DNA of 64,000 nt, taken from NCBI RefSeq assembly GCF_029767755.1, contig NZ_JARUQS010000001.1:1426001-1490000 (forward strand), read 5' to 3'. This document shows positions 55,806 through 64,000 of this stretch, in pieces. Made by a program: the position numbers and the translations under genes. Under the pieces are notes generated by a model. It did not search any database. It had not been told where the DNA came from and worked only from the letters and a program-made list of their open reading frames with translations. How positions within the stretch are numbered: position 1 is the first letter of the stretch; each line of letters begins with the position of its first letter. The DNA is from Thiomicrorhabdus sp. zzn3 (lineage in GTDB: Bacteria > Pseudomonadota > Gammaproteobacteria > Thiomicrospirales > Thiomicrospiraceae).

Positions 55806-57133
55806 GCCAATTAGAAAACAAAGTCTTCGACAGCAAAGTCACACGTCGTGACCTGATCAAAGTATTCGGCGCTTCTGCAGTCGCAGCCACCGGTCTGTTC
55901 GGTGCCAGCAAAAACGCCTTTGCCAAGTCAGCACCGCATGTGGTGGTACTGGGTGGTGGTGTTGGTGGCTCTACTTTCGCCAAATACCTGCGCTTTGCAG
56001 ACCCGGATGTCAAGATCACCATTATTGAACAGTTCCCGGAATACATTACCTGTCTGCGTAGTAATGACGTGATCGTGGGTTACCATACCTTGGATGAACT
56101 GACCTTTAACCTGGACACCATCAAGTCAAAATACAACGTCAATGTGGTTATCGATAAGGTAATCGGTGCCGATTTTGACAAGAGAACCGTGCAAACGGCT
56201 AAAGGCCACACCCTGTCTTACGACAAACTGGTGGTTTCTCCGGGAATTGACTTCAAATTTGAAGACTATGAAGGCCACAGCAAAGAACTGGCTGAAACCA
56301 AAATTTTCCACGGTTATAAAGCCGGGCCACAAACCTTGGCGCTAAGACAACAGCTGCTATCGGTACCGAAAGGCGGAACGGCGATTATTGCTCCTCCGCA
56401 AAACCCGTTCCGTTGTCCTCCAGGGCCTTATGAACGTGCCTCGTTCTTTGCGGAATACTTCCAGAAGCACAACCCAACCGCCAAAGTGATCGTACTGGAT
56501 CCAAAAGACCGCTTCACCAAAGATGGTCCTTTCAAAAAGGCGTGGGAACGTCTGTACGGTTATAAAACCGACAACTCGTTGATTGAATGGGTATCCGGTT
56601 CCGAAGGGGGTCGCGTGCTTTCCGTTGATGGTGACAACCTATCGGTTGAAACCATGGCGGGGACCTTTAAGGCCGACATGATCAATATCATTCCAAACCA
56701 ACGTGCCGGTAAACTGGCGCAAAAACTGGGATTGACGGATGCATCAGGCTGGTGCCCAATCAAACGTGAATCAATGGAATCTCAAATCCAGCCCGGCGTC
56801 TATGTGCTCGGCGACAGCTCGATTGCTGATGCTATGCCAAAATCAGGCTACTCCGCCAACTCCCAAGCGAAAGTATGCGCACGCGCGGTGGCAGACACCC
56901 TAAGGGGAAATGAATTAGGTAAAGCCATTTACTCTAACGTGTGCTACAGCTTGGCAGGTGAAAACTACGGTGTTTCCATCGCTGCAATCTATGAAGTGCG
57001 TGACGGCTTGATCCAGCCAAAAGGGAAATCAGCCGGTGTCTCGCCTATTACTGACAAGCCTGCGCAGCCTATTCTGGAAGCGGTTTACCAGAAGAACTGG
57101 CAACGTGAGTTTGTAAAAGACGTGTTCTCTTAA
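55802..57133 (+). CDS. fccB: Flavocytochrome c sulfide dehydrogenase flavoprotein (FccB)
   Basis: 443 residues. Twin-arginine signal (TRRDLIKVFGAS) then FAD-binding VVVLGGGVGGST. Cys84 in EYITCLRSND matches the cysteine that links FAD covalently in FCSD; Cys205 (NPFRCPPGPYERA) and Cys318 (ASGWCPIKRESME) correspond to the redox disulfide that attacks sulfide. It oxidises sulfide to zero-valent sulfur in the periplasm and passes electrons to a haem c subunit. Its partner here is the neighbouring cytochrome c, not a fused FccA. Two further Cys (359, 381) are also present. Confidence 0.92.
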   Translation: MSQLENKVFDSKVTRRDLIKVFGASAVAATGLFGASKNAFAKSAPHVVVLGGGVGGSTFAKYLRFADPDVKITIIEQFPEYITCLRSNDVIVGYHTLDELTFNLDTIKSKYNVNVVIDKVIGADFDKRTVQTAKGHTLSYDKLVVSPGIDFKFEDYEGHSKELAETKIFHGYKAGPQTLALRQQLLSVPKGGTAIIAPPQNPFRCPPGPYERASFFAEYFQKHNPTAKVIVLDPKDRFTKDGPFKKAWERLYGYKTDNSLIEWVSGSEGGRVLSVDGDNLSVETMAGTFKADMINIIPNQRAGKLAQKLGLTDASGWCPIKRESMESQIQPGVYVLGDSSIADAMPKSGYSANSQAKVCARAVADTLRGNELGKAIYSNVCYSLAGENYGVSIAAIYEVRDGLIQPKGKSAGVSPITDKPAQPILEAVYQKNWQREFVKDVFS

Positions 57134-57155
57134 TTAAGTGGTGGAGGAAAAGACA

Positions 57156-57869
57156 ATGTTGAAAAAAACTTTATTAGCTGCCGCTTTAATTGGGTTTACC
57201 GGCACAGCCATGGCCAGCGGGCATGGCGAAAAACCTGATGCACACCCTTGGAGCAACTTCTCGCTGGATCAAAAAATCCAGTCCATGCCTGAAGGCGATG
57301 CGACGCGTGGTCAGGACATCCATGCACAAATGATGTGTAATGCCTGTCACGGCGAGAAAGGGGAATCCCCTTCCCGTAACTACGCGTCCATCAACGGACA
57401 GCCTAGCGAATACACCATCAAAATGATGCTGGACTACCGTGACGGCCGTCGCTGGGAAGATTACAAACAAGCCAACATCATGGTTAAAATCGCACAAGCG
57501 TTAAACGACCAGCAGATTGCCGACTTGGCGGCGTTCTATGCTCAAAGCACCCCCCAACCTTGGGAATATGCCGGTAGCCTGGAAGCCGACGTTCACAGTA
57601 AAGTGGACCGTTTGGTGCGTAAAGGCGATGCTTCTCGCATGATCGTCCCTTGCGCTTCGTGCCACGGTGCACATGGTGAAGGCAATGCGATTACGCCAGC
57701 CTTGGCCGGACAAATTCCAGAATATTTTGTTCGCACCATGCAAGCGTATAAACATGGCCATCGCAATAACGACGTCAACGAAGGGATGTCCCAGTTCACT
57801 CACGATTTAACCGACGAAGAAATTCAAGCCTTGGCTGAATACTACGCGTCGCTTAACGAAGCCAAATAA
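57156..57869 (+). CDS. Dihaem cytochrome c (c4/FccA-like)
   Basis: 237 residues from ATG 57156 (GGAGG ribosome site eight bases upstream; an in-frame start at 57138 is less likely). Signal peptide ending TAMA, then two haem motifs CNACH (61-65) and CASCH (166-170), each followed by a cytochrome c fold with a Met-containing tail. The two-domain build is like cytochrome c4 and FCSD FccA. It would accept electrons from FccB and pass them to the oxidase, or serve as the FccA subunit. Confidence 0.9.
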   Translation: MLKKTLLAAALIGFTGTAMASGHGEKPDAHPWSNFSLDQKIQSMPEGDATRGQDIHAQMMCNACHGEKGESPSRNYASINGQPSEYTIKMMLDYRDGRRWEDYKQANIMVKIAQALNDQQIADLAAFYAQSTPQPWEYAGSLEADVHSKVDRLVRKGDASRMIVPCASCHGAHGEGNAITPALAGQIPEYFVRTMQAYKHGHRNNDVNEGMSQFTHDLTDEEIQALAEYYASLNEAK

Positions 57870-57880
57870 GGAGCTGAATC

Positions 57881-57979
57881 ATGAATGGAATCAAAGCCAT
57901 CATTTGGGGGCTGATTTTAACTTTCGGCTCCATCGCACTGATGTGGTGGTTAAGCACCATGACGGTCGTAAGCCTGTAA
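57881..57979 (+). CDS. 32-residue single-helix membrane peptide, CydX-like candidate
   Basis: ATG 57881 is preceded by AAGGAG about nine bases before, and follows the dihaem cytochrome stop by 12 bases. The frame encodes 32 residues starting MNGIKAIIWGLILTFGSIAL and ending with MWWLSTMTVVSL. One hydrophobic helix covers almost its whole length with a basic/polar start. CydX in E. coli is a 37-residue one-helix subunit that stabilises bd oxidase. Position at the end of this operon and immediate terminator at 57998 support a real gene; homology is not shown. Confidence 0.65.
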   Translation: MNGIKAIIWGLILTFGSIALMWWLSTMTVVSL

Positions 57980-57997
57980 ACAGCGCTTGCAAATCAG

Positions 57998-58025
57998 AAA
58001 AGCCGCATTTATCGCGGCTTTTTTT
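57998..58025 (+). terminator. Terminator of the respiratory operon
   Basis: Stem AAAAGCCGC/GCGGCTTTT (57998-58006, 58014-58022) with a 7-base loop ATTTATC and a run of T, 18 bases after the 32-residue gene. A classical Rho-independent terminator, which also shows that the small frame lies within the transcript. Confidence 0.9.
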
Positions 58026-58042
58026 ATCCCTGGCACAAAGAA

Positions 58043-58076
58043 GTTTAAAACTTAACAGGCCTGTTAAGTTTTAAAC
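58043..58076. repeat. 34-base perfect palindrome centred on CAGGCCTG
   Basis: Arms GTTTAAAACTTAACAGG and its exact reverse complement, no loop. It sits between the respiratory terminator and the NifX-like gene. It is the longest perfect member of the AACAGGCCTGTT family in this window. Confidence 0.9.
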
Positions 58077-58105
58077 ATCCAACATGGAAATCACTAGGAG
58101 AACCC

Positions 58106-58441
58106 ATGAAAATCGCACTCACCAGCCCCAACGGCACCACCCTCTCCGGCCACGCCGGCAAGTGTCCTGGCTATTTAGTGTTTGTAATAGAAGACGGCAA
58201 AATCCTGCCGCAAGAGCATGTCAAACTCACTCGTCAACAGACCCTGCGCAATCTTGAAGGAAGACTGTCCGACCACCCTGATCACCCCTTGTACGGTATG
58301 AATGTTTTTATTACCCAAGGGCTGGGCGAAGGTCTGATGAGAAAACTGCACAAGGATAAGATCACCATTTATCAGACAGAAGAGCCCGACCCGATCAATG
58401 CGCTTAAACAATTCCACTTGATCAATGAATCACTTGACTGA
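58106..58441 (+). CDS. NifX/NafY-type iron-molybdenum cofactor-binding-like protein
   Basis: 111 residues. MKIALTSPNGTTLSGHAGKCPGYLVFVIEDG is the start of the dinitrogenase Fe-Mo cofactor-binding fold (NifX, NifB C-terminus, and small free-standing relatives). Cys19 would be a metal-cluster contact. No nitrogenase genes are in the window, so it is probably one of the free-standing relatives of unknown role. The gene has an AGGAG ribosome site and is convergent with the OFA carrier. Confidence 0.8.
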   Translation: MKIALTSPNGTTLSGHAGKCPGYLVFVIEDGKILPQEHVKLTRQQTLRNLEGRLSDHPDHPLYGMNVFITQGLGEGLMRKLHKDKITIYQTEEPDPINALKQFHLINESLD

Positions 58442-58457
58442 AATCAGGACCAATAAA

Positions 58458-58481
58458 AAAGGAGGCTCAAAAGCCTCCTTT
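58458..58481. terminator. Bidirectional terminator
   Basis: Perfect arms AAAGGAGGCT and AGCCTCCTTT around CAAA, between convergent NifX-like and OFA genes. T runs are modest on each side (TTT then TGG forward; TTTTTTATTGG reverse), so it works better for the reverse-strand gene. Confidence 0.8.
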
Positions 58482-58528
58482 GGATTAAACGCACCTCCAT
58501 ACAGACGCATGAGAGGCAGACAAGATCT

Positions 58529-59773
58529 TTATTGTGCGATCTTTTGTCGTTTCTGGATCGACTTGATATTGATGAGCATAGCGATGGAGATCGCCAATGC
58601 CACGATAAAAAACCCAGAGAACACATACAGGGTTTCTGCATAAGAACCGGTGGCGTCTTTGACCATTGAGATAATCAACGGTCCCACCAAACCGGCAGCT
58701 GCCCAGGCGGTCAAAATATAACCGTGAATCGCCCCCAGCTCTTTGGTGCCGAAGATGTCTCCAATATAGGCTGGAATGGAGGCAAACCCACCGCCGTAAC
58801 ACGACATAATGAAATACAAAACCACCTGGAAAATAATGATTTCAGTAATCGACGGCAAGGCATAGAAGGCCACCGCTTGCGTCGCAAAGAAGGTGATATA
58901 CACCACAGGCCGGGTCAGATAATCCGACAATGACGCCCAGAAAATTCGCCCCGCACCGTTGAAAATCCCCATTAACCCAACAGCCGCCGCAGCGGCAATG
59001 GCGGAGACACCCAACACTTCCTGCAACAGGGGCGACGCCACCCCGATAATCGCAATTCCACAAGTAACGTTAATAAACAGCATCAGCCATAAACCGTAAA
59101 AGCGCGGAGTCTTAACCGCTTCATGCACGCCCAGCATCGCCAGATCCGGTTTGATCTCCTTATGACCGGCCTCGACTTTTTTCTTAAAGCCTTCCGGCAG
59201 GTAGCCCTCTTCCGGTTTTTCCAAATAACTGGCTGACGCGAACATAATCACGAAATAGGTCGCCCCCAAAACAATAAAAGTGTACGCCACGCCGATTGAC
59301 GAGATCAGTACTTTGATGGTTGGCCCCCATACGGCGGAAGCAAAACCGAACCCCATAATCGCCAACCCCGTCGCCAAACCGCGTTTATCCGGGAACCACT
59401 TCACCAGGGTCGACACGGGAGAAATATAACCTATTCCAAGCCCACATCCACCGAGCACACCGTAGAAGAAATACAGGAGCAACTTGGATTCCATCAAGAT
59501 AGCCAAACCGGAACCCGCCGTCCCCAAACCAAACAGCACCGCCGCAATAATTGCAGAAACTCGCGGACCATTGCGCTCAACAAATTTCCCCATTAAAGCC
59601 GCGGACAACCCCAAGAAGAAAATCGCGATACTGAACGCAATCGTCACATCGGTTAAGGTCCAATTCATCTCGGCTTTAATCGGATTAACGTACACACTCC
59701 ACGCGTACACAGAGCCGATACAAATATGCACACCCACAGCCGCTAAGGCCATCAGCCATCTATTCTTTTCCAT
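58529..59773 (-). CDS. OFA-family MFS transporter (oxalate/formate antiporter-like)
   Basis: 414 residues, twelve helices. The opening MEKNRWLMALAAVGVHICIGSVYAWSVYVNPI and the motif GKFVERNGPRVSAIIAAVLFGLG, with GGCGLGIGYISPVSTLVKWFPDKRGLATGLAIMGFG, are diagnostic of the OFA family (OxlT relatives and acetate/monocarboxylate carriers). Substrate uncertain. Single gene. Upstream about 220 bases lead to the secreted unknown. Confidence 0.88.
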   Translation of the reverse strand: MEKNRWLMALAAVGVHICIGSVYAWSVYVNPIKAEMNWTLTDVTIAFSIAIFFLGLSAALMGKFVERNGPRVSAIIAAVLFGLGTAGSGLAILMESKLLLYFFYGVLGGCGLGIGYISPVSTLVKWFPDKRGLATGLAIMGFGFASAVWGPTIKVLISSIGVAYTFIVLGATYFVIMFASASYLEKPEEGYLPEGFKKKVEAGHKEIKPDLAMLGVHEAVKTPRFYGLWLMLFINVTCGIAIIGVASPLLQEVLGVSAIAAAAAVGLMGIFNGAGRIFWASLSDYLTRPVVYITFFATQAVAFYALPSITEIIIFQVVLYFIMSCYGGGFASIPAYIGDIFGTKELGAIHGYILTAWAAAGLVGPLIISMVKDATGSYAETLYVFSGFFIVALAISIAMLINIKSIQKRQKIAQ

Positions 59774-59934
59774 ATAAAAACCTCTCCAAAAATTGCCTGC
59801 GTATTATATCGAACTTAACCTTTCCAATATCGTGGATAATCGACATGATGTCCACATATAAAACCGATTCTTAAAACCAATAATTCTTACACCCATATAA
59901 GGAATTACAATCATCCAGAAAAACGCCATGCCAA

Positions 59935-59963
59935 AAACAAAAAAGCCAGCTAAATGCTGGCTT
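59935..59963 (-). terminator. Terminator after the secreted unknown protein
   Basis: Stem AAGCCAGC/GCTGGCTT with a 5-base loop TAAAT; on the reverse strand it is followed by TTTTTTGTTTTTGG. It is 35 bases past the stop of the protein ending at 59998; a CAGGCCTG copy (59979) lies between. Confidence 0.85.
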
Positions 59964-59997
59964 AAATCCGAAACTGAACAGGCCTGTAGATTTTTTT

Positions 59998-60468
59998 CTA
60001 TTGCGTACAATTTAAACCTAGTTGTGGGTTTTCCTTAGCTTGTACATATGCAACGATATAGGCGTCTTTAACTACTTGGCTAGCTTGCTGTGGAGTTAAC
60101 ATTGCAGCTCCGATCAACCTTAATGTCGAAGTTAGATCAGAATCACTTCCTTTGATCTCTTGCGATAATGACCCAAGAAGTTCATTGCATTTTTCTTTTG
60201 TCACCATCTCCACGGGAACTTGATATAAGTTTTGAATTATTAATCTATGATCTTTTGACACAGTATATTTTGTAAAAGAATCAATTTTATTTTCTGAATC
60301 ATTCTCATGTTTAATAGCCATGTCCATTAGTGTCATCATGTTTAAATTGTTAGCCAGTAAATCAAGATAAGACACCTCCGACCTTGATAACGCTTTTCCG
60401 ATATCGGATGCTAAAGAATTTGGCACAATAAAAACGAGTCCAATAATAATTAGATATATTTTGTTCAT
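59998..60468 (-). CDS. Secreted protein of unknown function
   Basis: 156 residues. Signal peptide IYLIIIGLVFIVPNSLASD followed by a soluble, helix-rich, acidic protein. Its codon use is more A/T-rich than its neighbours, which could mark recent transfer. A single cysteine pair (KEKCNELL, LGLNCTQ) is present. It has its own terminator and no co-directional neighbour close by. No family is recognised. Confidence 0.6.
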   Translation of the reverse strand: MNKIYLIIIGLVFIVPNSLASDIGKALSRSEVSYLDLLANNLNMMTLMDMAIKHENDSENKIDSFTKYTVSKDHRLIIQNLYQVPVEMVTKEKCNELLGSLSQEIKGSDSDLTSTLRLIGAAMLTPQQASQVVKDAYIVAYVQAKENPQLGLNCTQ

Positions 60469-60562
60469 CTCATCCCCTTATTTCTTATCTTAAAAAATAC
60501 TACCCTGCCTTTATGCTAACTAAAGATACGTAATACATCTACCTAAAAATTTTTGACATAAA

Positions 60563-60592
60563 AAAAGCCGAGTCATTTCTGACTCGGCTTTT
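60563..60592. terminator. Strong terminator at the end of the ilv cluster
   Basis: Perfect 12-base stem AAAAGCCGAGTC/GACTCGGCTTTT with loop ATTTCT and A/T runs on both sides. It is past the structured element that abuts ilvC, and serves ilvC on the reverse strand; it would also act on the forward strand. Confidence 0.9.
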
Positions 60593-60603
60593 CTAAAACC
60601 AAT

Positions 60604-61753
<1,150 letters not shown>

Positions 61754-61813
61754 TTAAAGTTAGTTTTGAATTCTGTAAGTGGCGGCCGCTGATTCGCTTG
61801 ACGACCGCCGGAC

Positions 61814-61847
61814 GGATAATTCGCCGCAAAGTGTGCGGGAATTATCC
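61814..61847. repeat. Hairpin in the ilvH-ilvC spacer
   Basis: GGATAATTC-G-CCGCA pairs with TGCGG-GAATTATCC around AAGTG, a 14-pair stem with one bulge. A second weaker pair GGCGG/CCGCC lies just beside it (61781-61809). Position is in the 124-base spacer between two genes of one operon, so it may slow or process the transcript, or be a mobile palindrome. Confidence 0.5.
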
Positions 61848-61856
61848 ATTATGCCT

Positions 61857-62348
61857 TTATAGGTGTAAACACTTTTCTCCGCGCATGACACCGACGGTTC
61901 CGGAACGGACCGTTTCCAAAATCAGGCCTGGATCAATGGCGTCAATAAAGGCATCCAGCTTTTTGCTTTCCCCCACCATCTGCACCGTGTAGGTGGTAGA
62001 GGTGACATCGATGATGTCACCACGGAAAATATCCGCCAAACGCTTATATTCTTCGCGCATGTCACCGGTCGCAGACAGTTTGATCAGCATCAGTTCGCGC
62101 TCGATGTGCGCCCCTTCGGTCAGATCCAAAACCTTAACCACGTCGATCAGACGGTTCAGGTGTTTGACAATCTGCTCGATTTGCTGCTCGGTTCCACTCG
62201 TTACCAGCGTTAAACGGGACAATGACTCGTCTTCAGTTGGCGCGACCGTTAACGCTTGAATGTTATAGCCGCGTGCCGAAAACAGGCCGGCAACACGAGA
62301 CAAGGCACCCGATTCGTTTTCCATTAACATTGAAATCACATGTTTCAT
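61857..62348 (-). CDS. ilvH: Acetolactate synthase small subunit
   Basis: 163 residues. ACT-domain opening MKHVISMLMENESGALSRVAGLFSARGYNIQALTVAPTED and the C-terminal domain with RGDIIDVTSTTYTVQMVGES. It binds valine and regulates the large subunit. Spaced 10 bases after ilvB. Confidence 0.96.
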   Translation of the reverse strand: MKHVISMLMENESGALSRVAGLFSARGYNIQALTVAPTEDESLSRLTLVTSGTEQQIEQIVKHLNRLIDVVKVLDLTEGAHIERELMLIKLSATGDMREEYKRLADIFRGDIIDVTSTTYTVQMVGESKKLDAFIDAIDPGLILETVRSGTVGVMRGEKCLHL

Positions 62349-62358
62349 CGGACCCCCT

Positions 62359-64000
62359 CTATACCAAAATCATTTCATTCAAACCGGCACCGGCAGGAAT
62401 CATTGGATACACATTTTCCTGCTGATCGGTAATGATGTCGATAAATACGAAGCGATCTTTGTACTTGTCTGAAAACGCTTCGGCCAGGTCTTCTTTCAGG
62501 GTCTTTGGATTATCGATACGAATCCCCACATGCCCGTAAGATTCCGCCAACTTGACGAAGTCCGGCAGCGACTCCATATAAGACATCGAATAACGACGCT
62601 CATAGAAGAACTCCTGCCACTGACGCACCATGCCTAAGAAACCGTTGTTCAAGCACACCACTTTGACCGGCAAGCCATATTGCAAACAGGTGGAAAGCTC
62701 TTGAATATTCATTTGAATCGAACCTTCCCCGGTCACACACACGACCGTCGCGTCAGGATGCGCCATTTGCGCGCCCATGGCTGCTGGCAGACCAAAGCCC
62801 ATGGTCCCCAAACCACCGGAGTTAAGCCAACGACGCGGTTTATTGAACTTATAGTACTGCGCCGCATACATCTGGTGCTGACCGACGTCGGATGCGACAT
62901 ACGCCTCGCCGTTAGTCACTTCCCACAAGGCTTCAACCGCGGCTTGCGGTTTGATCTTGGAGCCCAAAGTGTCATAGCGTAAACAATTGGTTGCACGCCA
63001 CTCTTCGATTTGCTGCCACCAATCGGCCAACGCTTGCTCATCGATTTTCTGCTTGGTTTTATCCAAAATCGAGATCATCTCGGCCAGCACTTTCTTCACC
63101 GGCCCGACGATCGGAATATCCACAATCACGTTTTTAGAGATCGACGCCGGATCGATATCCACATGAATGATCTTGGCATCCGGACAGAACTTCTCCAAAT
63201 TTCCGGTGACACGGTCATCAAAACGCGCGCCAATGGCAATGATCACATCGCTGTGATGCATCGACAAGTTGGCTTCGTAGGTACCGTGCATACCCAACAT
63301 CCCGACAAACTGCTTGTCTTCAGCCGGATACGAGCCTAATCCCATCAGAGTATTGGTAATCGGAAAGCCTAATTTACGAGTCAGTTCTGTCAACTCTTCT
63401 GAAGCATCTCCCAACACAACGCCGCCACCGGTATACAGGATCGGGCGCTTGGCTGAAAGCATCAATTCCACCGCTTTTTTGATCTGACCGCTATGACCCT
63501 TTGTCACAGGTAGATAGGAGCGCATCTCAACTTCTTGTGGATATTCATAGGTGCTTTTGGCGTTTTGGACATCTTTCGGAATGTCAACGACCACCGGGCC
63601 GGGTCGGCCGGTGGTGGCAATATGGAACGCTTTTTTGAGCGTCGCAGCCAACTCGTTAACATCCTTGACCAAGAAGTTGTGTTTGACGATTGGTCTTGTG
63701 ATCCCAACGGTATCAATCTCCTGGAATGCGTCCAAACCGATCAGGCCTGTTGGCACCTGACCGGTAATGCATACCATTGGAATTGAGTCCATATAGGCCG
63801 TCGCAATACCGGTGACGGCATTGGTCGCCCCCGGACCGGAAGTCACAAGAACCACTCCTGGCTTACCTGTAGAGCGCGCATAGCCGTCCGCAGCGTGAAC
63901 TGCAGCTTGTTCGTGACGCACCAAAATATGGTTTAATTTTTTAGCGTCCGTATCCAGGGCATCGTAGATAGGCAGAACCGCCCCTCCAGGATAACCCCAT
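62359..64000 (-). CDS. ilvB: Acetolactate synthase large subunit, 5' end beyond window
   Basis: The frame is open to the window edge: the reverse strand at 64000 reads into [14 protein letters not shown], the usual start of the ThDP PYR domain, so the true start is outside. Visible parts: [20 protein letters not shown] (ThDP/catalytic Glu), the FAD-binding central domain, and the ThDP motif [33 protein letters not shown]. It joins two pyruvates, or pyruvate with 2-oxobutyrate, in valine/leucine/isoleucine synthesis. One CAGGCCTG is in the gene (63742). Confidence 0.96.
   Translation of the reverse strand, partial: WGYPGGAVLPIYDALDTDAKKLNHILVRHEQAAVHAADGYARSTGKPGVVLVTSGPGATNAVTGIATAYMDSIPMVCITGQVPTGLIGLDAFQEIDTVGITRPIVKHNFLVKDVNELAATLKKAFHIATTGRPGPVVVDIPKDVQNAKSTYEYPQEVEMRSYLPVTKGHSGQIKKAVELMLSAKRPILYTGGGVVLGDASEELTELTRKLGFPITNTLMGLGSYPAEDKQFVGMLGMHGTYEANLSMHHSDVIIAIGARFDDRVTGNLEKFCPDAKIIHVDIDPASISKNVIVDIPIVGPVKKVLAEMISILDKTKQKIDEQALADWWQQIEEWRATNCLRYDTLGSKIKPQAAVEALWEVTNGEAYVASDVGQHQMYAAQYYKFNKPRRWLNSGGLGTMGFGLPAAMGAQMAHPDATVVCVTGEGSIQMNIQELSTCLQYGLPVKVVCLNNGFLGMVRQWQEFFYERRYSMSYMESLPDFVKLAESYGHVGIRIDNPKTLKEDLAEAFSDKYKDRFVFIDIITDQQENVYPMIPAGAGLNEMILV

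Noticed and set aside
58106-58441. NifX-like protein as a sign of nitrogen fixation
   Set aside because: Free-standing members of this fold occur widely, and no other nif gene is in the window.
59804-60010. 68-codon reverse frame downstream of the secreted unknown
   Set aside because: It runs across the terminator at 59935-59963 and has no ribosome site; it is probably chance.

Overview
This window looks like a chromosome segment of a marine, sulfur-oxidising gammaproteobacterium, most likely of the Thiomicrospira / Hydrogenovibrio / Thiomicrorhabdus lineage. That placement is an inference. It rests on gammaproteobacterial gene orders (thrS-infC-rpmI-rplT-pheS-pheT-ihfA, tesA next to an ABC exporter, a b561-yceI pair), a periplasmic alpha-carbonic anhydrase, and a flavocytochrome c sulfide dehydrogenase flavoprotein in a respiratory cluster. 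No rRNA, phage, transposase or CRISPR was seen. One tRNA (Pro, GGG anticodon) is present.

Layout. 1-5.2 kb: YceI (partial), cytochrome b561, glyoxalase I, an aroC-MFS-small membrane protein operon, a thioesterase and an unknown anchored protein. 5.4-10.4 kb: one 1679-residue signalling protein (kinase-like, ATPase, GAF, GGDEF). 10.5-17.3 kb: an iron-uptake operon exbB-exbD-exbD-tonB-siderophore receptor-FMN oxidase-piuC behind Fur-like boxes. 17.5-23 kb: carbonic anhydrase, prmB, mogA, lon. 23-31.3 kb: an HDOD protein, tesA, an ABC exporter pair, DUF3087, and a multi-PAS diguanylate cyclase. 31.4-38.2 kb: tRNA-Pro and an RND efflux operon with divergent TetR regulator. 38.3-46 kb: the translation operon thrS to ihfA/merR. 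46.2-51.4 kb: a second HDOD protein, then a TPP riboswitch heading a thiamine-uptake operon (TonB receptor, thiamine-binding protein, PnuT-type permease). 51.6-58 kb: a Pcm-like methyltransferase and a six-gene respiratory cluster: cytochrome bd-like subunit with fused cytochrome c, second bd-like subunit, monohaem cytochrome c, FccB, dihaem cytochrome c, and a 32-residue membrane peptide. 58-64 kb: a NifX-like protein, an OFA-family MFS carrier, a secreted unknown, and ilvB-ilvH-ilvC.

Two things stand out. First, the 52.7-58.0 kb cluster looks like a self-contained sulfide-to-oxygen electron route: FccB would oxidise sulfide, the cytochromes c would carry electrons, and a bd-superfamily oxidase with its own haem c domain would reduce oxygen. 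The terminal 32-residue peptide could be an analogue of CydX. Second, the palindromic octamer CAGGCCTG occurs about 23 times here, against about one expected by chance. It is concentrated between genes, often inside a longer palindrome near AACAGGCCTGTTCRGTTT, and several copies are built into terminator-like hairpins. It behaves like a genome-wide signal (uptake sequence, protein-binding palindrome or terminator component) and is not explained by the genes.
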